A stretch of DNA of 64,000 nt, taken from NCBI GenBank assembly GCA_020086605.1, contig JACBWW010000046.1:3435759-3499758 (forward strand), written 5' to 3'. The notes below the pieces were generated by a model. It did not search any database, was not told the DNA's origin, and saw only the letters and a program-made list of their open reading frames with translations. Every line of letters starts with the position of its first letter. Within the stretch, counting starts at the first letter, position 1. The stretch is from Lanius collurio (Eukaryota > Chordata > Aves > Passeriformes > Laniidae). Below, one piece after another: positions 1-12,400 of this stretch. The translations under genes and the position numbers were made by a program.

Positions 1-283
1 GGAATTTGGCATTTGCAACAGAGCTGGGCTGTCCATGTGCTCCCTGGCAGATAAAAGAGCCACGGGGAGCAGAGCAGAACCATCTGTGAGGTCTGAAGTG
101 GCCATTCAGAACATTCAACGGTGCAAACCCATCCAAAACTGGGCAGGAGCCTCTTCCTCAGAGCACCATTTCCCTGTAACTCATGGGGAAACAAATGACC
201 CTCCATGTACCACCATCAGTGATGCTCGTGCATCCCATCATTTTTAGCCCCCAGCTGCTGAGTTTTAAGTGGTGTTTGCTCAC
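1..283. other. NHE-like intron 8, left part
   Basis: This is sequence after the exon 8 donor. I see no further NHE tail exon, and the remaining tail exons must lie to the left of the window. Confidence 0.5.
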
Positions 284-448
284 AGAAAGGAGGGGTGGGC
301 TGGGCCATGGCCCAGCTGCCCAGCCTGGGCCAGCTCCATGGCGTGTTTGCGCTCCAGCTTCTCGTAGAGCAGCACAATGCTGGACTTGGGCTGGTCGTAC
401 TCCCTGAGCAGGATCTTCTGCAGGTATTTGCTGTTGAAATATTCCAAC
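284..448 (-). CDS. NHE-like exon 8 (proximal tail), last exon inside the window
   Basis: Residues 516-570 plus two bases of the next codon. The acceptor is CTCCAACAG. It encodes [20 protein letters not shown] followed by [16 protein letters not shown], closely matching the NHE2/NHE4 proximal tail. The exon is ended at TTTCT|GTGAGC, a good donor. If it were read through, the frame would stop four bases later (TGA at 280-282), so a short isoform cannot be excluded. Confidence 0.85.
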
Positions 449-3400
449 CTGTTGGAGAACAAAATGAGATGGGTTTAGCCTCCCCTCTGACTCCCCAGCA
501 CCAACAGATCTGAGCAGGGCAGCAGGGTCATAGCCCACAACTGCCCCATATTCCATTAAATCCCATTATATCCCATTAACTGCTCCTCAGGAATCGATGG
601 TCCAAGAGGTCAGTCCCTAATTATTTCTGCACTACATTACATGAGTCAAAATATTAAAACTTCACTAAATACAATAAAAACTCCCTGAAAGTGCCAGATA
701 TATCAGGAACTCTTTAGAAGTGCTACAAGCACTAGCAGCAGCCAAAGATTTAAACACTCCCAGATTCCCTTTTGAGCCATTCCCTCTTCCTTTCTGCTCA
801 AATCGTTGAATAATTTAGGTTGGAAAAGACCTCTGAGATCATCAATCTCTCGAAGATCTGCTCTCAAGGAGACAGGATGCTCCTCAACAGCAGTGACTCC
901 CATACCCTCTAGTGGCACTTCCAAGCACAGGCATTCCTAAAAAAATCTCTACCCCCCCCTGCATCTCTGTCGAGACAAGCAAGGAATTAAACCTGGTAGA
1001 TTGTTTTTAGTCCATTTTATGGTATTTGTGATTTCTTTGTTAATCTAGCTGTATTTTTTAAATTTTAAAATGTACAAATTCCCAGAATTTGATGAAAATT
1101 GAACACTTTATTACAGAAATCTGTAGAGATCCTCTGCAATTTCAGCCCACAGCAAGCATTGCTGCCAACTCAGCTCTCTAATGGTAGTGTCTGAGACAGG
1201 CTGTGTGTCATGGCCACAGCAAGAAGGGACAAACACAACAGGAGAGGAGAAAGGATCTTCTTAGGGGGATGCACAAGGAGGGTCTGCAAGCACAGAAGTG
1301 CCCTGAAAACCTGGTGTCCACAAGGACAAGGAAAAGCTGCTCCTCTGTCACCTCCCTCGTGCCACAAGGATGAACAAGGCCCAGCTGCCCACAGCAGAAA
1401 CTTTGGGAATAGAAACCAACCTCCTTTTTTCCCCTACACATGTACACAGCTGTATTTTGGCAAATCCTTACTTGTCTTTCCAGTAATACTGTCCCCAGTG
1501 TCCAGATATATCTTCAATGCCAGCCAGCAAATGATCCAAGAACTAAAGAGGAGAGAGGATTTCACTCTACGCCGGTCGCATACACGATGAACCCAAACAG
1601 CAAACGCCACACACACACCAGGGGGTGCTTCCAGCCCAGGATACAGAGCTGGGAAACAAGAAGAGGCACTGGGATAATCCTCCATCCACTCATCCACTGG
1701 TGCTGGAGCACAAGGAGTGGTTTGCTTTCAGGTGTGGGCAAGCAGAGAATAAATGCTGAAGGCCATGAATCTGCCCTCTGGGATATGTAAAGGGTGGCTG
1801 ATGGCTTCCATGTCCTGCCTTCTGGGCCTTGACAAGCAGGAAAGGCTCATTTTGGGCTTTTTGAAGAAATCTGTCTCCATTTGAAATCAGTATCTTTAGG
1901 ATATACATACAGGTAACTCACAAATGAAGCTTTGACTTGAATAATAAATATTGCCTTCCCCCAAACAATTCCTACTAAATGAAATCAGCATATCCTATTT
2001 TATATAAATACATTATCGTTGTTTAAAATTATATTAAAAATCCCAGACTAGTTGGGCTTTTCACCTAAAAGCTAAATCTCTGTAATTTCCCAAACTGCTT
2101 CCCCTCCTAAAGGCATCTCTAAACTGGGAGAGGGCTCTGCTCTGCTGCCCCTCCACACTCAGGTACTGATGACCCTGGAACTTCTACAGCTCTAAATTCT
2201 TTTACAGCTATCTTTTTGGGGGGGTCAGAGACAGCAAAGTTTCAGAGCAGCTGGCTCAGCCCTGGTGTGGTTTGGTGCCCTCACAGGGCTGTTGGCAGCT
2301 GTGTGTTTCACAAACACAACCCTGGAGGGAAGCACCCAAGCGTCCCTGGGAGTGTCCAAGGCCAGCTTGGACAGGGCTTGGAGCAACTTGGGATAGGGGA
2401 AGGAGTCCTTGCCCATGGCAGGGGGTGGAACCTCCTCCTTGCAGGGAGGTTTAAGGTCCCTTCCAACTGAAATTACTCTGATATAATGAAATTACATTCA
2501 CACACTTTGATCATCACCCCTGCAAGCCAGAATACCCCAACTATCCAGATGGCAAAATAAATTTGAGGAAGAAAGCTGCTTCTGGCTTCTGCATCCCTGA
2601 TTTCCAACTATCTGTGTTGTTACCTTCTCAGCTTAATTGGTGCACGGCCATTTTCAGCTCACAACTCCTAATAAACACATTTCTGAGATGATTTACCATT
2701 CACACCCTAACAAAAGAACAAAGTCTTCTCTGTTCAAGACTGGAAAAGGCTCCTCAGCCTCCTGAGCTGTTGTGTTAACCTCAGACAAAGCCCTGCAGTC
2801 CAACCCCATTGTGAGGATGCCAAACAGGTTTTACAAATGTCCTCAGCCCCAATGGCTTTATTGCTAAAGAAGACAACGACAAGAATATTCCTGAAGGAGC
2901 CATACCCACAGAAACGTGGCTGGGATTGAACAATTAGGCTCAGAAATATATTAATTTTCCATTGGATGCAGATGCAAATGCAAAGGCTCAGCTGAGTGGA
3001 AGAGTAGCTGATCTCATGGAGCTGAGCCTCTCCCTGAAGTCCTCTATGCCTACAAAAATACCAGTGTTTGGATGGTGAGAACGAGGGGAATTCAACCCCA
3101 CCTTTGGGTTATGGATGTAGAATGATGGAATGGTTTGGGTTGGAAGCTCATCTCATTCCACCCCCTGCCATGGGCAGGGACACCTTCCACTATCCCAGGT
3201 TGCTCCAAGCTCCATCCAGCTTAGCCTTGAATAATTTCAGGGATGGAGCACTTCAGAGGTGCCCTCCAATACAGCACCAGCCTTTATCCTCCCTTTCCTT
3301 ATTTTTTTTGCAAAAATACCTGAACCAGTGTTGGTGATGGGACTGAAGAACACATGGAAGTTCCTAATCCTGAAAGAACCAAGCCTCATTTTCTCTCCTT

Positions 3401-6400
3401 CTCTCATTCCAGAGACCAGAGAAATTGGAATTAGGTCAGAGCTTAAAGTTTTGGGCAAGAAATAATCTTTTTCTCTCATGTTTGTGCACTACCTGATGCT
3501 ACATCAGTCTGACTGAGTTGGTGGCTGCCCTTCCAATGCAAAAAAAACCCATGGTTAGGAAGCTGAATAGGATGTCCAGCATGGAAAGGGGCTGACTTGC
3601 AGAGGATTTGGGTAAAACTGCAGATCTGCAGGGACTCTGGAGACACACACATTCCAGAAGACATCAGAAAGCTCTGGCCACGCATTGATGGAAGCTCCAC
3701 TTACTCGAATGTGGATCTGCTCTCCCACGGTGGGAGCACTCTCCCTTTTCCTCTTGACAGCCAACAGGTCAACAAGGGGACGGATGGTCATTCCCTGCGA
3801 AGTAACCACGACACAAAAATCAGCCTGTCCTCATATCTGATTTTCCTACACTCAAACAAAAGCCACCAGAGTGGGGCTGAGCCACAGCAACCTTGTTCTG
3901 GTGCTCCCAGCAGCCTCTTTCACCTGCCCTGCTTTCCTGGCAGGATAAAACCTCCAAAGTTTCAACAGGACTAGGAGCTGTTCTCCCAGCTGTACCCCAA
4001 ACACTTTGTTTGCTCCTGGTAGGAACCTGTCAACAGGAGCTCACGGAGAGGCTTCAGGATGGAGGGAGGCACCGAGGGGACACCTCTGCTCACCTCCTCC
4101 AGCCTCTCCAAGACCACAAAAAGCCAACCAATAATTCCAAGGTCAAGCCTGAGGTTTGCTGTTGCTTGTGGCCTCCCAGATGGAAAGGGGCTTGAAACGA
4201 TCCAAGTTCAAATGCCTGAAATGAGGATAATCCTTGAGATTTCTCAGCATGGAGCCTCCACCAGCAATTGTCTGCTCACTCCTTGAGCACTGTGTGTCAC
4301 ACACCATTACTCCAGCGGGCTTTGATGGCCAGCAAGTGGCAAAGTTTCCTAATCAAAGCATCCACCTGGTGGGAAGGGTCAAGGGAAAAGTTTTAATATC
4401 CTTTAAGCCTCGTGAGAGAACTAAAATGCTGTTGTGGTGTGTTTCTTAGTCTGGCTTCCATATGAAATGACTTTTCCAGGACATGTTTACAGCAAAAATG
4501 ATGGAGTAGTTGATGTTTATGACTTCTGAATGTCACAAATGCTGGCAGGGAGGACAGTTGAACACATTTTTAATTGCAGAAACAATTAATGTGTCATTTT
4601 AATAGCTAATAGCAATAAAAAATGCGTCGCTATTCAGAGTCTATAATACAAAACTCACAAATTTCAAAATAACAGATATTACAAAAATTAAGTAGAAACC
4701 GTGCAATTTGGCCTCTTGCCTTCCTGGCTAATTAGCCACAGTTGTTTCCATTTTAAAGCAGCGTTTGGGACTGTTATGGGAATCCCATGTGTCATTCCAG
4801 GCCACACATCATTTCACAGCACACCTGCAGGTCCCCCTTGAGGCTCCTCCACCCACCAGGAATAACTCATCCCAGGGAGCATCTGACGGCTCTGTCACAG
4901 CTCACACAACGTTTTCCACCTCCAGCAATCCAACGGGACAGTGCAGGCATCAAACAACCTCCCCCCTTCACAATTATTATATTTGCTCAGAATTTCATGG
5001 CAGAGGTCAGGGGCCAGTAAGTTGGGAGAGCGAACTTCCAACAGCATTTGATTATAAAACCACACCAAGAGGCAGAACAATGAGCGGGTTTGTGACATTC
5101 CAGACAAGCCCAGAGAGCTCCCCGGAGGACTTCCTGGTCTACATGGCACAAATCCAGCCTGCCTGGAAGCACTGAGGACTTGAGAATTGCTCAGTCAACC
5201 TCCTCAGAATGATTAACCAGGCTTGTTGTGGGAAGAGCCTTATGCAACTGGGTTAGGAAGGCCAAAGGAGAGGAGTTTCCCGGCTTGTGGAATGCACTGA
5301 TAGAGCCACGGGTGGCCAAGCCCAGCTGCTCACAGGTTGGTCATTCCTCTGTGGCACAAGGGTTATCACCCAGCAGGAGCAGGATTTCCAAGGGAATCGT
5401 AGGATGAACAGGGTTTGAGCTCTGACAAGATGCTTTGCTGGCCAAAACCAGCCTGTAAGGGCCCAAAGGATCTCTACCTTGGTTTCGGTCCTATTTTAAT
5501 ACAGACATTCCCCATCAAGTCGTTATTGAGATCACTGTGAATATAAAGAAAACAAAACAACGACAAAAATGTCCACTATGCAAAAAAGTGGTTTCACAGC
5601 CAATATTTCCCTTGCCCTTTCCACACACAGTGACCATGAAAGGTGCTGAGATGGTAAAAATATTCCCTCCCCAATAATGCATCCATCCATGTGTCTGGCA
5701 GCAGCACCACAAACTTGGTTTGCAAACCCAGGTTTTTAAAGGTTCACCTTAATCCCTGCTCCTGTTACATTTCCCCACCTTTTCCGTGCTGAGCTCCAGC
5801 AATATCTTTCTGCCTCAGGTTTTAAGCAAGTCTGGCTTTTTCCTCCTGCTGTTCCCTGGTGGCCCCGGCACTGGCGGTCCCTGGAGCCCCAGCACAGCCC
5901 CTCCTTGGCCGTTCAGGGGCTCTCCCCGGCGACACGGGGATCCTGTTTAACTCTCACCCTTTTGCACGGGGATGACATCACCAGCTGAGCTTTGAGGTTA
6001 CACAAAAGCCCTTTTCCCGGCCCAGGGAAGGATTTCCCGAATCCTGGAGCTGCCGCTTTAGAACAACCTTTGTGCGAGGCTCAAGAGCTGCTCTGAGTGA
6101 GCGGACGTGCCTGGGGACCGGCGCTTTTCAATTTCTCACCCACATTTGCATCTTAAAACTTGTCAAGCTCCACCTAAGCACATCCCCCCCGCCCTGGCCC
6201 CTGCTCTCTGCTTTCAGGCTGAGGCTGCGCCCAGTCCCACTGCCCTGCGGCTCCCAGCTCCGACCCCATCGGCACTACACACTCTGATCCCTCCTCCACC
6301 ACTTTGCCAGCTCACGATGAGCATTGAGGTGGATGTGGGGAAACAAAATCAACCCCAACCCTTCAAATTGTCCAAGTGCTCGACACCAGCCTGCGGGGTT

Positions 6401-9400
6401 CAGTCAGGAAAAGCAGAAGGAATTTTCTCTGGGGGTGATGCTCAGCCTCAGGGCCACCATGAGCCACCATCTCCCAAAGGCCCAGAAACTCCTCTGCTCC
6501 CTCCATCCGAGGGCAGGAGGAGGGTGGCTCCTGGTCAGCAGCTCCACACGGACCTCATGTCCTTGACCAGGAGCTTTTCTTGACCAGGGGGTTTTTCTAC
6601 GTGAGATCTTTCCCAAACCTCCACATTCCTCTCACTTCACTCCAGTGAAGACCCACTCTTTACTTTTTGGGATAAACACTAGGTGAACATCAGCTTTGTT
6701 CACTTCAGCACCAGACAACCCCAATTTTCCCACCACATTCTCCTCCAAATGTGGCTGTGTTTGCCAGATGAACTAAAAGCTGTATTTTAGAGAAGCCCTT
6801 CGAGACTTGCAGCTGGTCAGAGAAGAGCAGGGAGACATCCGAGCCCCTCATCCCATAGAAAGCTGAGGAATGCTTTTACCACTAGATGTCACAGCAATGC
6901 CGAGAGCTGCCGCTCCTCCCGAGCCCTGGAGCACCAGAATTCCTTAAAACTCGGGGCTGGAGCACCAGAATTCCTTAAAAGTCAGTGCTGGAGCACCAGA
7001 ATACCTTAAAACTCAGTGCTGGAGCACCACAACTTACAGCCCCAGAGTGAGGGACAGGAACCTTCTCCATCAGACTCCTGGAGGGGACTTCATCCCGAAT
7101 TTGTGCCCAGTGCTGGTTTTACCTGTATGAACACGGTGAAGAGGATGACAACAGTTGTTGCTGCAATGAAGAGCTTTTTCCTGTGGAAGTCAGGCAGCAG
7201 GAAAACCAAAGAGAAGCAAATGGCCCCTCGGAGCCCCCCGTAGGCGATGATGAACTGGTCCTTACCAGTGATGGTGTTCACGTGAAATCTGTTCACAAAG
7301 AAAGTCAGCACCAGAACCCCTGAAAAGCAGGAAAGAAGATTGAGGCACATCAATCAAAGAGAACAATTAGAGAAAAGTCATAATCTTGCATTTTCCAGTG
7401 AAACATCATGCAGTTGGTAAATACCAACCACGAGGAACTGGCCAGGGTACAAGGGGGTATATTCCCAATATGCCACTGGAGAATTTTTTTTCCAGTCTGA
7501 TCCAACAGGTTGAAATTTGCTTTATCCAGATAAAACTTAATCCTCAGCATATTTCTGATTTGGGGGATTACAAATATTGACTGACCACAGTCCTGAAATA
7601 TTGGTTAATTGATTTATTCTAATTGGGGATAACAAATGACTGAATTGCTCAGATTATAAATGCTTTTGAGGCAAATCATCAGCAACAACTTAGGCACAAA
7701 TTACCCTCCTAGTTCCCAAAGTTTCCAAGCAGTAGCTTGGATAAGTAGCCATATTCCACCTGTGTTAATGTTATTTCTTTCCCTCAGATTTATACTGTAC
7801 AAATTGAAGGCTGCGTGAGGCAACACAGCAATTGCTGTGATTTACAGCCATTTGCAAATGCACAAACAGATGCAGAAAGGTGCAAAAAGTCAGGCCTTAA
7901 ATCAGTGGGCCGTGATTTTAATACCAATGGATGTGATAAACATCTTATTTCCTAAAAATTAACGGCCATTGTGAGAACTGATGGCAGTGCCTGTCACTGA
8001 CTTTTGGCAGGAATTATTTGGAGCCACAGCACTGTTGCTTTTCTAGAGGGTGGTTGTAAAAGAAATAAAAACAGTGCATTTAATATGTACATATCAAACA
8101 TCTTCCCACACATCTCCTGCTAAAAATATCTGAACTTTGACTGTACATTGGAGGAGTTTGACGAAAACAAAAAGCTGGGGATGTCTAGGAATAGGGAACT
8201 CAATTAACTGAACCTTGTGACACCTTCCCCATCTCTGGAGCTCTGCAGAACTGGTGCCCAGGCCAGCAGATGGGAAGCACTTGGGTGTCAAGGTTCTTTG
8301 TAACTTAAAAAATAAATAAAACAAAGCCTCTCTCCAATGGCATCCACCCCTACTCTACAGCTCAGGCAGTGCTGATGATTTAAAGGAATAAAATTTACTT
8401 GAGCTGATATCCTGGCCTTTGTCTTAATTTAATCCTTCCTCATAAATTATTATTAGCATTCCCTAAACTAATTCAAGGCCAGTTTGCTCCAAGAGATGAC
8501 ATGCAATTAATCATTCTGAGCAGAATGTATTTTCTCCTGGAGATACCTTGGGAAAGAGCAGGAGGAAATGTCCCCAGGGCTTGGATGTCAGCAGAGCCCC
8601 AGTGCTTCCAGGCAAGGGCTCTGCTTTCCTTTTTAGATGATCTTCCTCATACAAAAGGAATTCCCCAGATTTCAGCAGAATCATTTCCTAAATATTTAAA
8701 GCCCTGGGAGTGTTCTGTGAAGGACTGAGGTACAGTTTACACATCACTGCCCACCCAAAAATCCCCAAGTCCTGCAAGGAAATGCAGGGGCACCTCCCAT
8801 TTCTGGATCAGTGCCTCAAGCACCTCCAGAATCCCAGAATTGTTAAGATTGGAAAAGCCCTCCAAGATCATCAAGTCCAACTATTTCTCCAGCACTGCCA
8901 AGGCCACCACTAACCCGTGTCCCCAAGTGCCACACTGACACGTTTTTTGAACATTTCCAGGGCTGGTGTCTCCACCAGCCATTGCCCTGGGCAGCCCATT
9001 CAGCACTTGGCAACCCTTTCCCTGAACAAATTTTCCCTACTGTCCAATTATTAATTAATTAACAATTAATCCAGAGCTGCTGGATGGCTCTGAGCAGGCC
9101 AAAGTCTAATCTCAACCACCATCTCCAAGGCAGGAGCTTCCCAGCCTGGCTTGGTGCTTCCTTCCCAGTTCTGCCCATCCCAGCTCCCTGACAGCTCCCA
9201 GGAAGGTGCTGCAGGACAGGAACACCCTGTTCAGGACCACTCAGGCAACTTCCAGCCCTGGTTTGTGTGCTCTTATTTCATTCCAGGAGGATGTTGACTG
9301 GAAAAGGGTTTTCTCTGCTAGCTGCAGCCTCAGCCCTTCCCTAATAATATTTTGCATAATTTGAGCTGCTCTCAGAAGGGCTGTGCTTAGGGAGGATTTT

Positions 9401-12400
9401 TGGGGTGCTTTTGTAGCATTATTATGTTCTTATATCTTTCAGTGAAGAACTTTTGAACTAAAAAAAGCCAAACTCACTCAGAACTCCTTTGATCTGAGTA
9501 AATAATTTAAGAGAAACCACTTAATGGTAATAAAACATTTGAATGTATAAAAAACTGACTAATGAGCACATCTCCAAGTATGGTGCACAGTTATTAAAAC
9601 AAACTTTGGCATGTCCTAACAGCTAATAAACCCCATTCTGCTCTGCCTTGCTAATCATGGCCTAACCTATTTAAACAATTTCTTGAAGTGTCTGTCAAAT
9701 TCGAGTTCACTGCTTGACTCACTGGTTTGTAAACATAAATCCTGTTCAATGTCTTTTAGCTCTCAAATTCTTTGCCAAAAATACATGCTGTTATATTCAC
9801 AAATATTGTTAATATATAAAAATACCCATAACTGAGGCACTCTGCAGTCATTAGGTGCCCAATACTGAGGGAGGAATGGAGGTCCAGCCTCTCCCAACAC
9901 AGAATCAGCACAAGATGCAACAGAGAATGGAAACACAGCACCTCTATTTTTTCTGGTCATTTACAACGCATGAAAAGGGGATCCCAGGGAGTTCTGGGAC
10001 CAGAACTTGGGGTTTTGTCATAATTGTGGCTAAAGAAACTGCAGAGATCAGTTATCAAGAGAGTATTTTCATGCCTTGCTCCTCATTATCACCAACTTTC
10101 AGTCACTTTTTTGCTGTGAGGTCGGTCAAGCACCCTGACAGGTTTCCCAGGGATGCTGTAGAGTCCCCATGGAGATAATCAAAAGCCATCCAGACAAAGT
10201 CCTGCCTGCCTGACCCTGCTCAGGCAGGAGGTCAGACCAGATGATCTCCACAGACTCCTGCCAACCTCAACAATTCCCCAGTTCTGACACTTCCAGCCCT
10301 GATCTGAAATTCTTGAGTAGGAGCAGAAGTATCCTCATAGTTGAGGTCCCAAACCTCACCTACCCAGGACAGCTACTGGAATGTTCCTCCAGTTTCCCAG
10401 AGAAGGACACTGCAGTACAAAAGCTTGTTATGAATGAAACCCCTTAAATTGCCACAATTCCCACTATGGGGTCAGAGGCCTCGTGGCTTTTCACAGATCT
10501 CTGATCCCAAGGTATGTACCTACACATTCCCTGCTGTTGGAAGAACAACAAGGGACTAAGAGACACTGAAATGAAGGAGGAGATCATGGCAATGGAAAAG
10601 AGGTCAAAAAGACAGAGGCGTTGATAAAAGAGACCTCATGAGAGCTCCTTTTTACCATGAGTGAGTGCACAGAGCAGGGAACTGCAGCAAAATGCAAGAC
10701 CTGGAATTGAGCCAGATGGAGGAGTAGTGAAGCATTAGCTGGGATGTCCCAGACCAACCCTAGCACTCCCCTCTGGAATAATCACACACCCAGAGCAAGC
10801 AGGAAAGGATGATGGAGGGGCAGAGCAGCCTCTCATCGAATGGAATCCCACTCCTCACTCCCATAAACAATAATATACATGAAAAATCAGCATCTACAAT
10901 TTCCCCTACCAAGTGCTCTCCAAATGAGACAGAAAATGACCGTGAAGCAAATGTAGGGCCAGTTCCACTCGTGGTTTTCTCCAATGGTGGAAACTCCAAG
11001 GAAGATGAAGATGAGGGTGTCACTCACACTGCTCCACATCTTCATGAAGTACTTGACTGTGGTGTGGGACTTGAGGGAGATGTTGGCCTCCACGTAACGC
11101 TTCATGCCCATGGCACAGGAAATGATGCTGAGGAAGTGAAAAATAAACAGTGGAAAAGAAACAGTATGTTCTTCTACTTTAAAACAGAAAATCAATGTAT
11201 CAGTTTTGAAAAAAGGGGGTTTCATCAAGTCTTGGACATTTGGAGACATTTCACTGAGGGGTGATTTGCTTCCTACATCTGGCCAAGAGTATCAGGACCA
11301 CCAGGGCAATAAAATAGTTTATAGGTTGCCCAAACTGTCCAAATCTGGTTTTTAACAGATAAACAATTCATCACCTGTTGCATTTTATCAGAGCATGAAG
11401 CAACACCTCCAACTAACACCCACCTCTTCCCATCCCAACACAGGTTCCAGTTCTTTACTTTGCCAAACCCTGACCTTGCAATTGCCTGGCAATTTTTCAT
11501 GGATAATTGGTTTTTCAAGTTCCAGGGAACATGGAGTTAGCCTAATTCATCACCTTTTCAAATCAATAAGTTTTCAGGCCAGCAATCCTAGAAGGTCAAA
11601 ACAATTGAGCACTCGAAGCGCTGAAGTTCCATTTTTTATATTTTAATCTGCACCAAAACATTTTGTTCTAAATATTGCAGCAGCAATAGAAAAAGGACTT
11701 TAGATTTCCAAGATCTGACTTCCATTGCTGCTTGGTAAGGCCATCCATATTTTTATTGCATTGGAAACAGCTTCCACAGGGAACATCACGATGTTGGATG
11801 ACAGTAAAGCCAACAGAGAAGCAGATCCTTGGCTTGTCCCTGGCTCTGGTTGAGATCTGGTCACACCTGCTGTGACCAGGACAGGTAAGTGACCCAAACA
11901 AAGGTGTTGAGAGAGGTGGTGGCTCACCCAGCACTATCAACCAAGAGCTGCTCAGAGAACTGCCAGGCAATTACTGCTTTGCACTGAAAATAGCCCATTT
12001 AACCACAGAATTTCACAAACTCTTCAAACAAACCCAAACATTTGGGTCTATCTGAATTTAAAACTGGGCTTTAGAGAGAGGATTTGTGGCAAAAGCAGAG
12101 GATAAGAAAGGTCAGAATTAAAAAAGTTGTCGTGCTTTTGCTGAGGACTGGGATCCTCTGTTATCCAGCAGCAGGAGGCCAAGATTCAAATCCCTTTTTC
12201 ACCAAATGTTTGAGTTCACATCTTTCATCTCCTAAGAAAATCTACCAATACATAAAAATATTTCAAAACTGGTCTGGTTTGATTTATCCTTTTCAGGTCT
12301 GATCTGCTTTGCCTGAAAGAGCAACAGGGATTGAACCACAGGCTAAAAAAAAAATAATAAATTCTTCAGTTTCTGTGTCTGCCTCAATAAATAGGGGGGA

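Larger units (their letters stand above)
449..3704. other. NHE-like introns 6 and 7
   Basis: Apart from the 71-nt exon 7, these introns hold three CR1 fragments (about 790-925, 2345-2490 and 3115-3262) and AT-rich unique sequence near 1950-2040. No other coding signal is supported. Confidence 0.6.
7320..10909. other. NHE-like intron 4
   Basis: Non-coding. It contains a CR1-like fragment at about 8828-9240 and a short CR1 tail at about 10203-10275. The rest is unique and AT-rich. Confidence 0.55.

Noticed and set aside
3005..3065. Minus-strand GIEDFRERL looked like the NHE GIEDICGH tail exon.
   Set aside because: The surrounding residues do not match and there is no proper donor; the true exon with [11 protein letters not shown] and flanking splice sites is at 1472-1542.
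10809..11264. 151-codon plus-strand frame.
   Set aside because: Antisense shadow of NHE exon 4 and its flanks.
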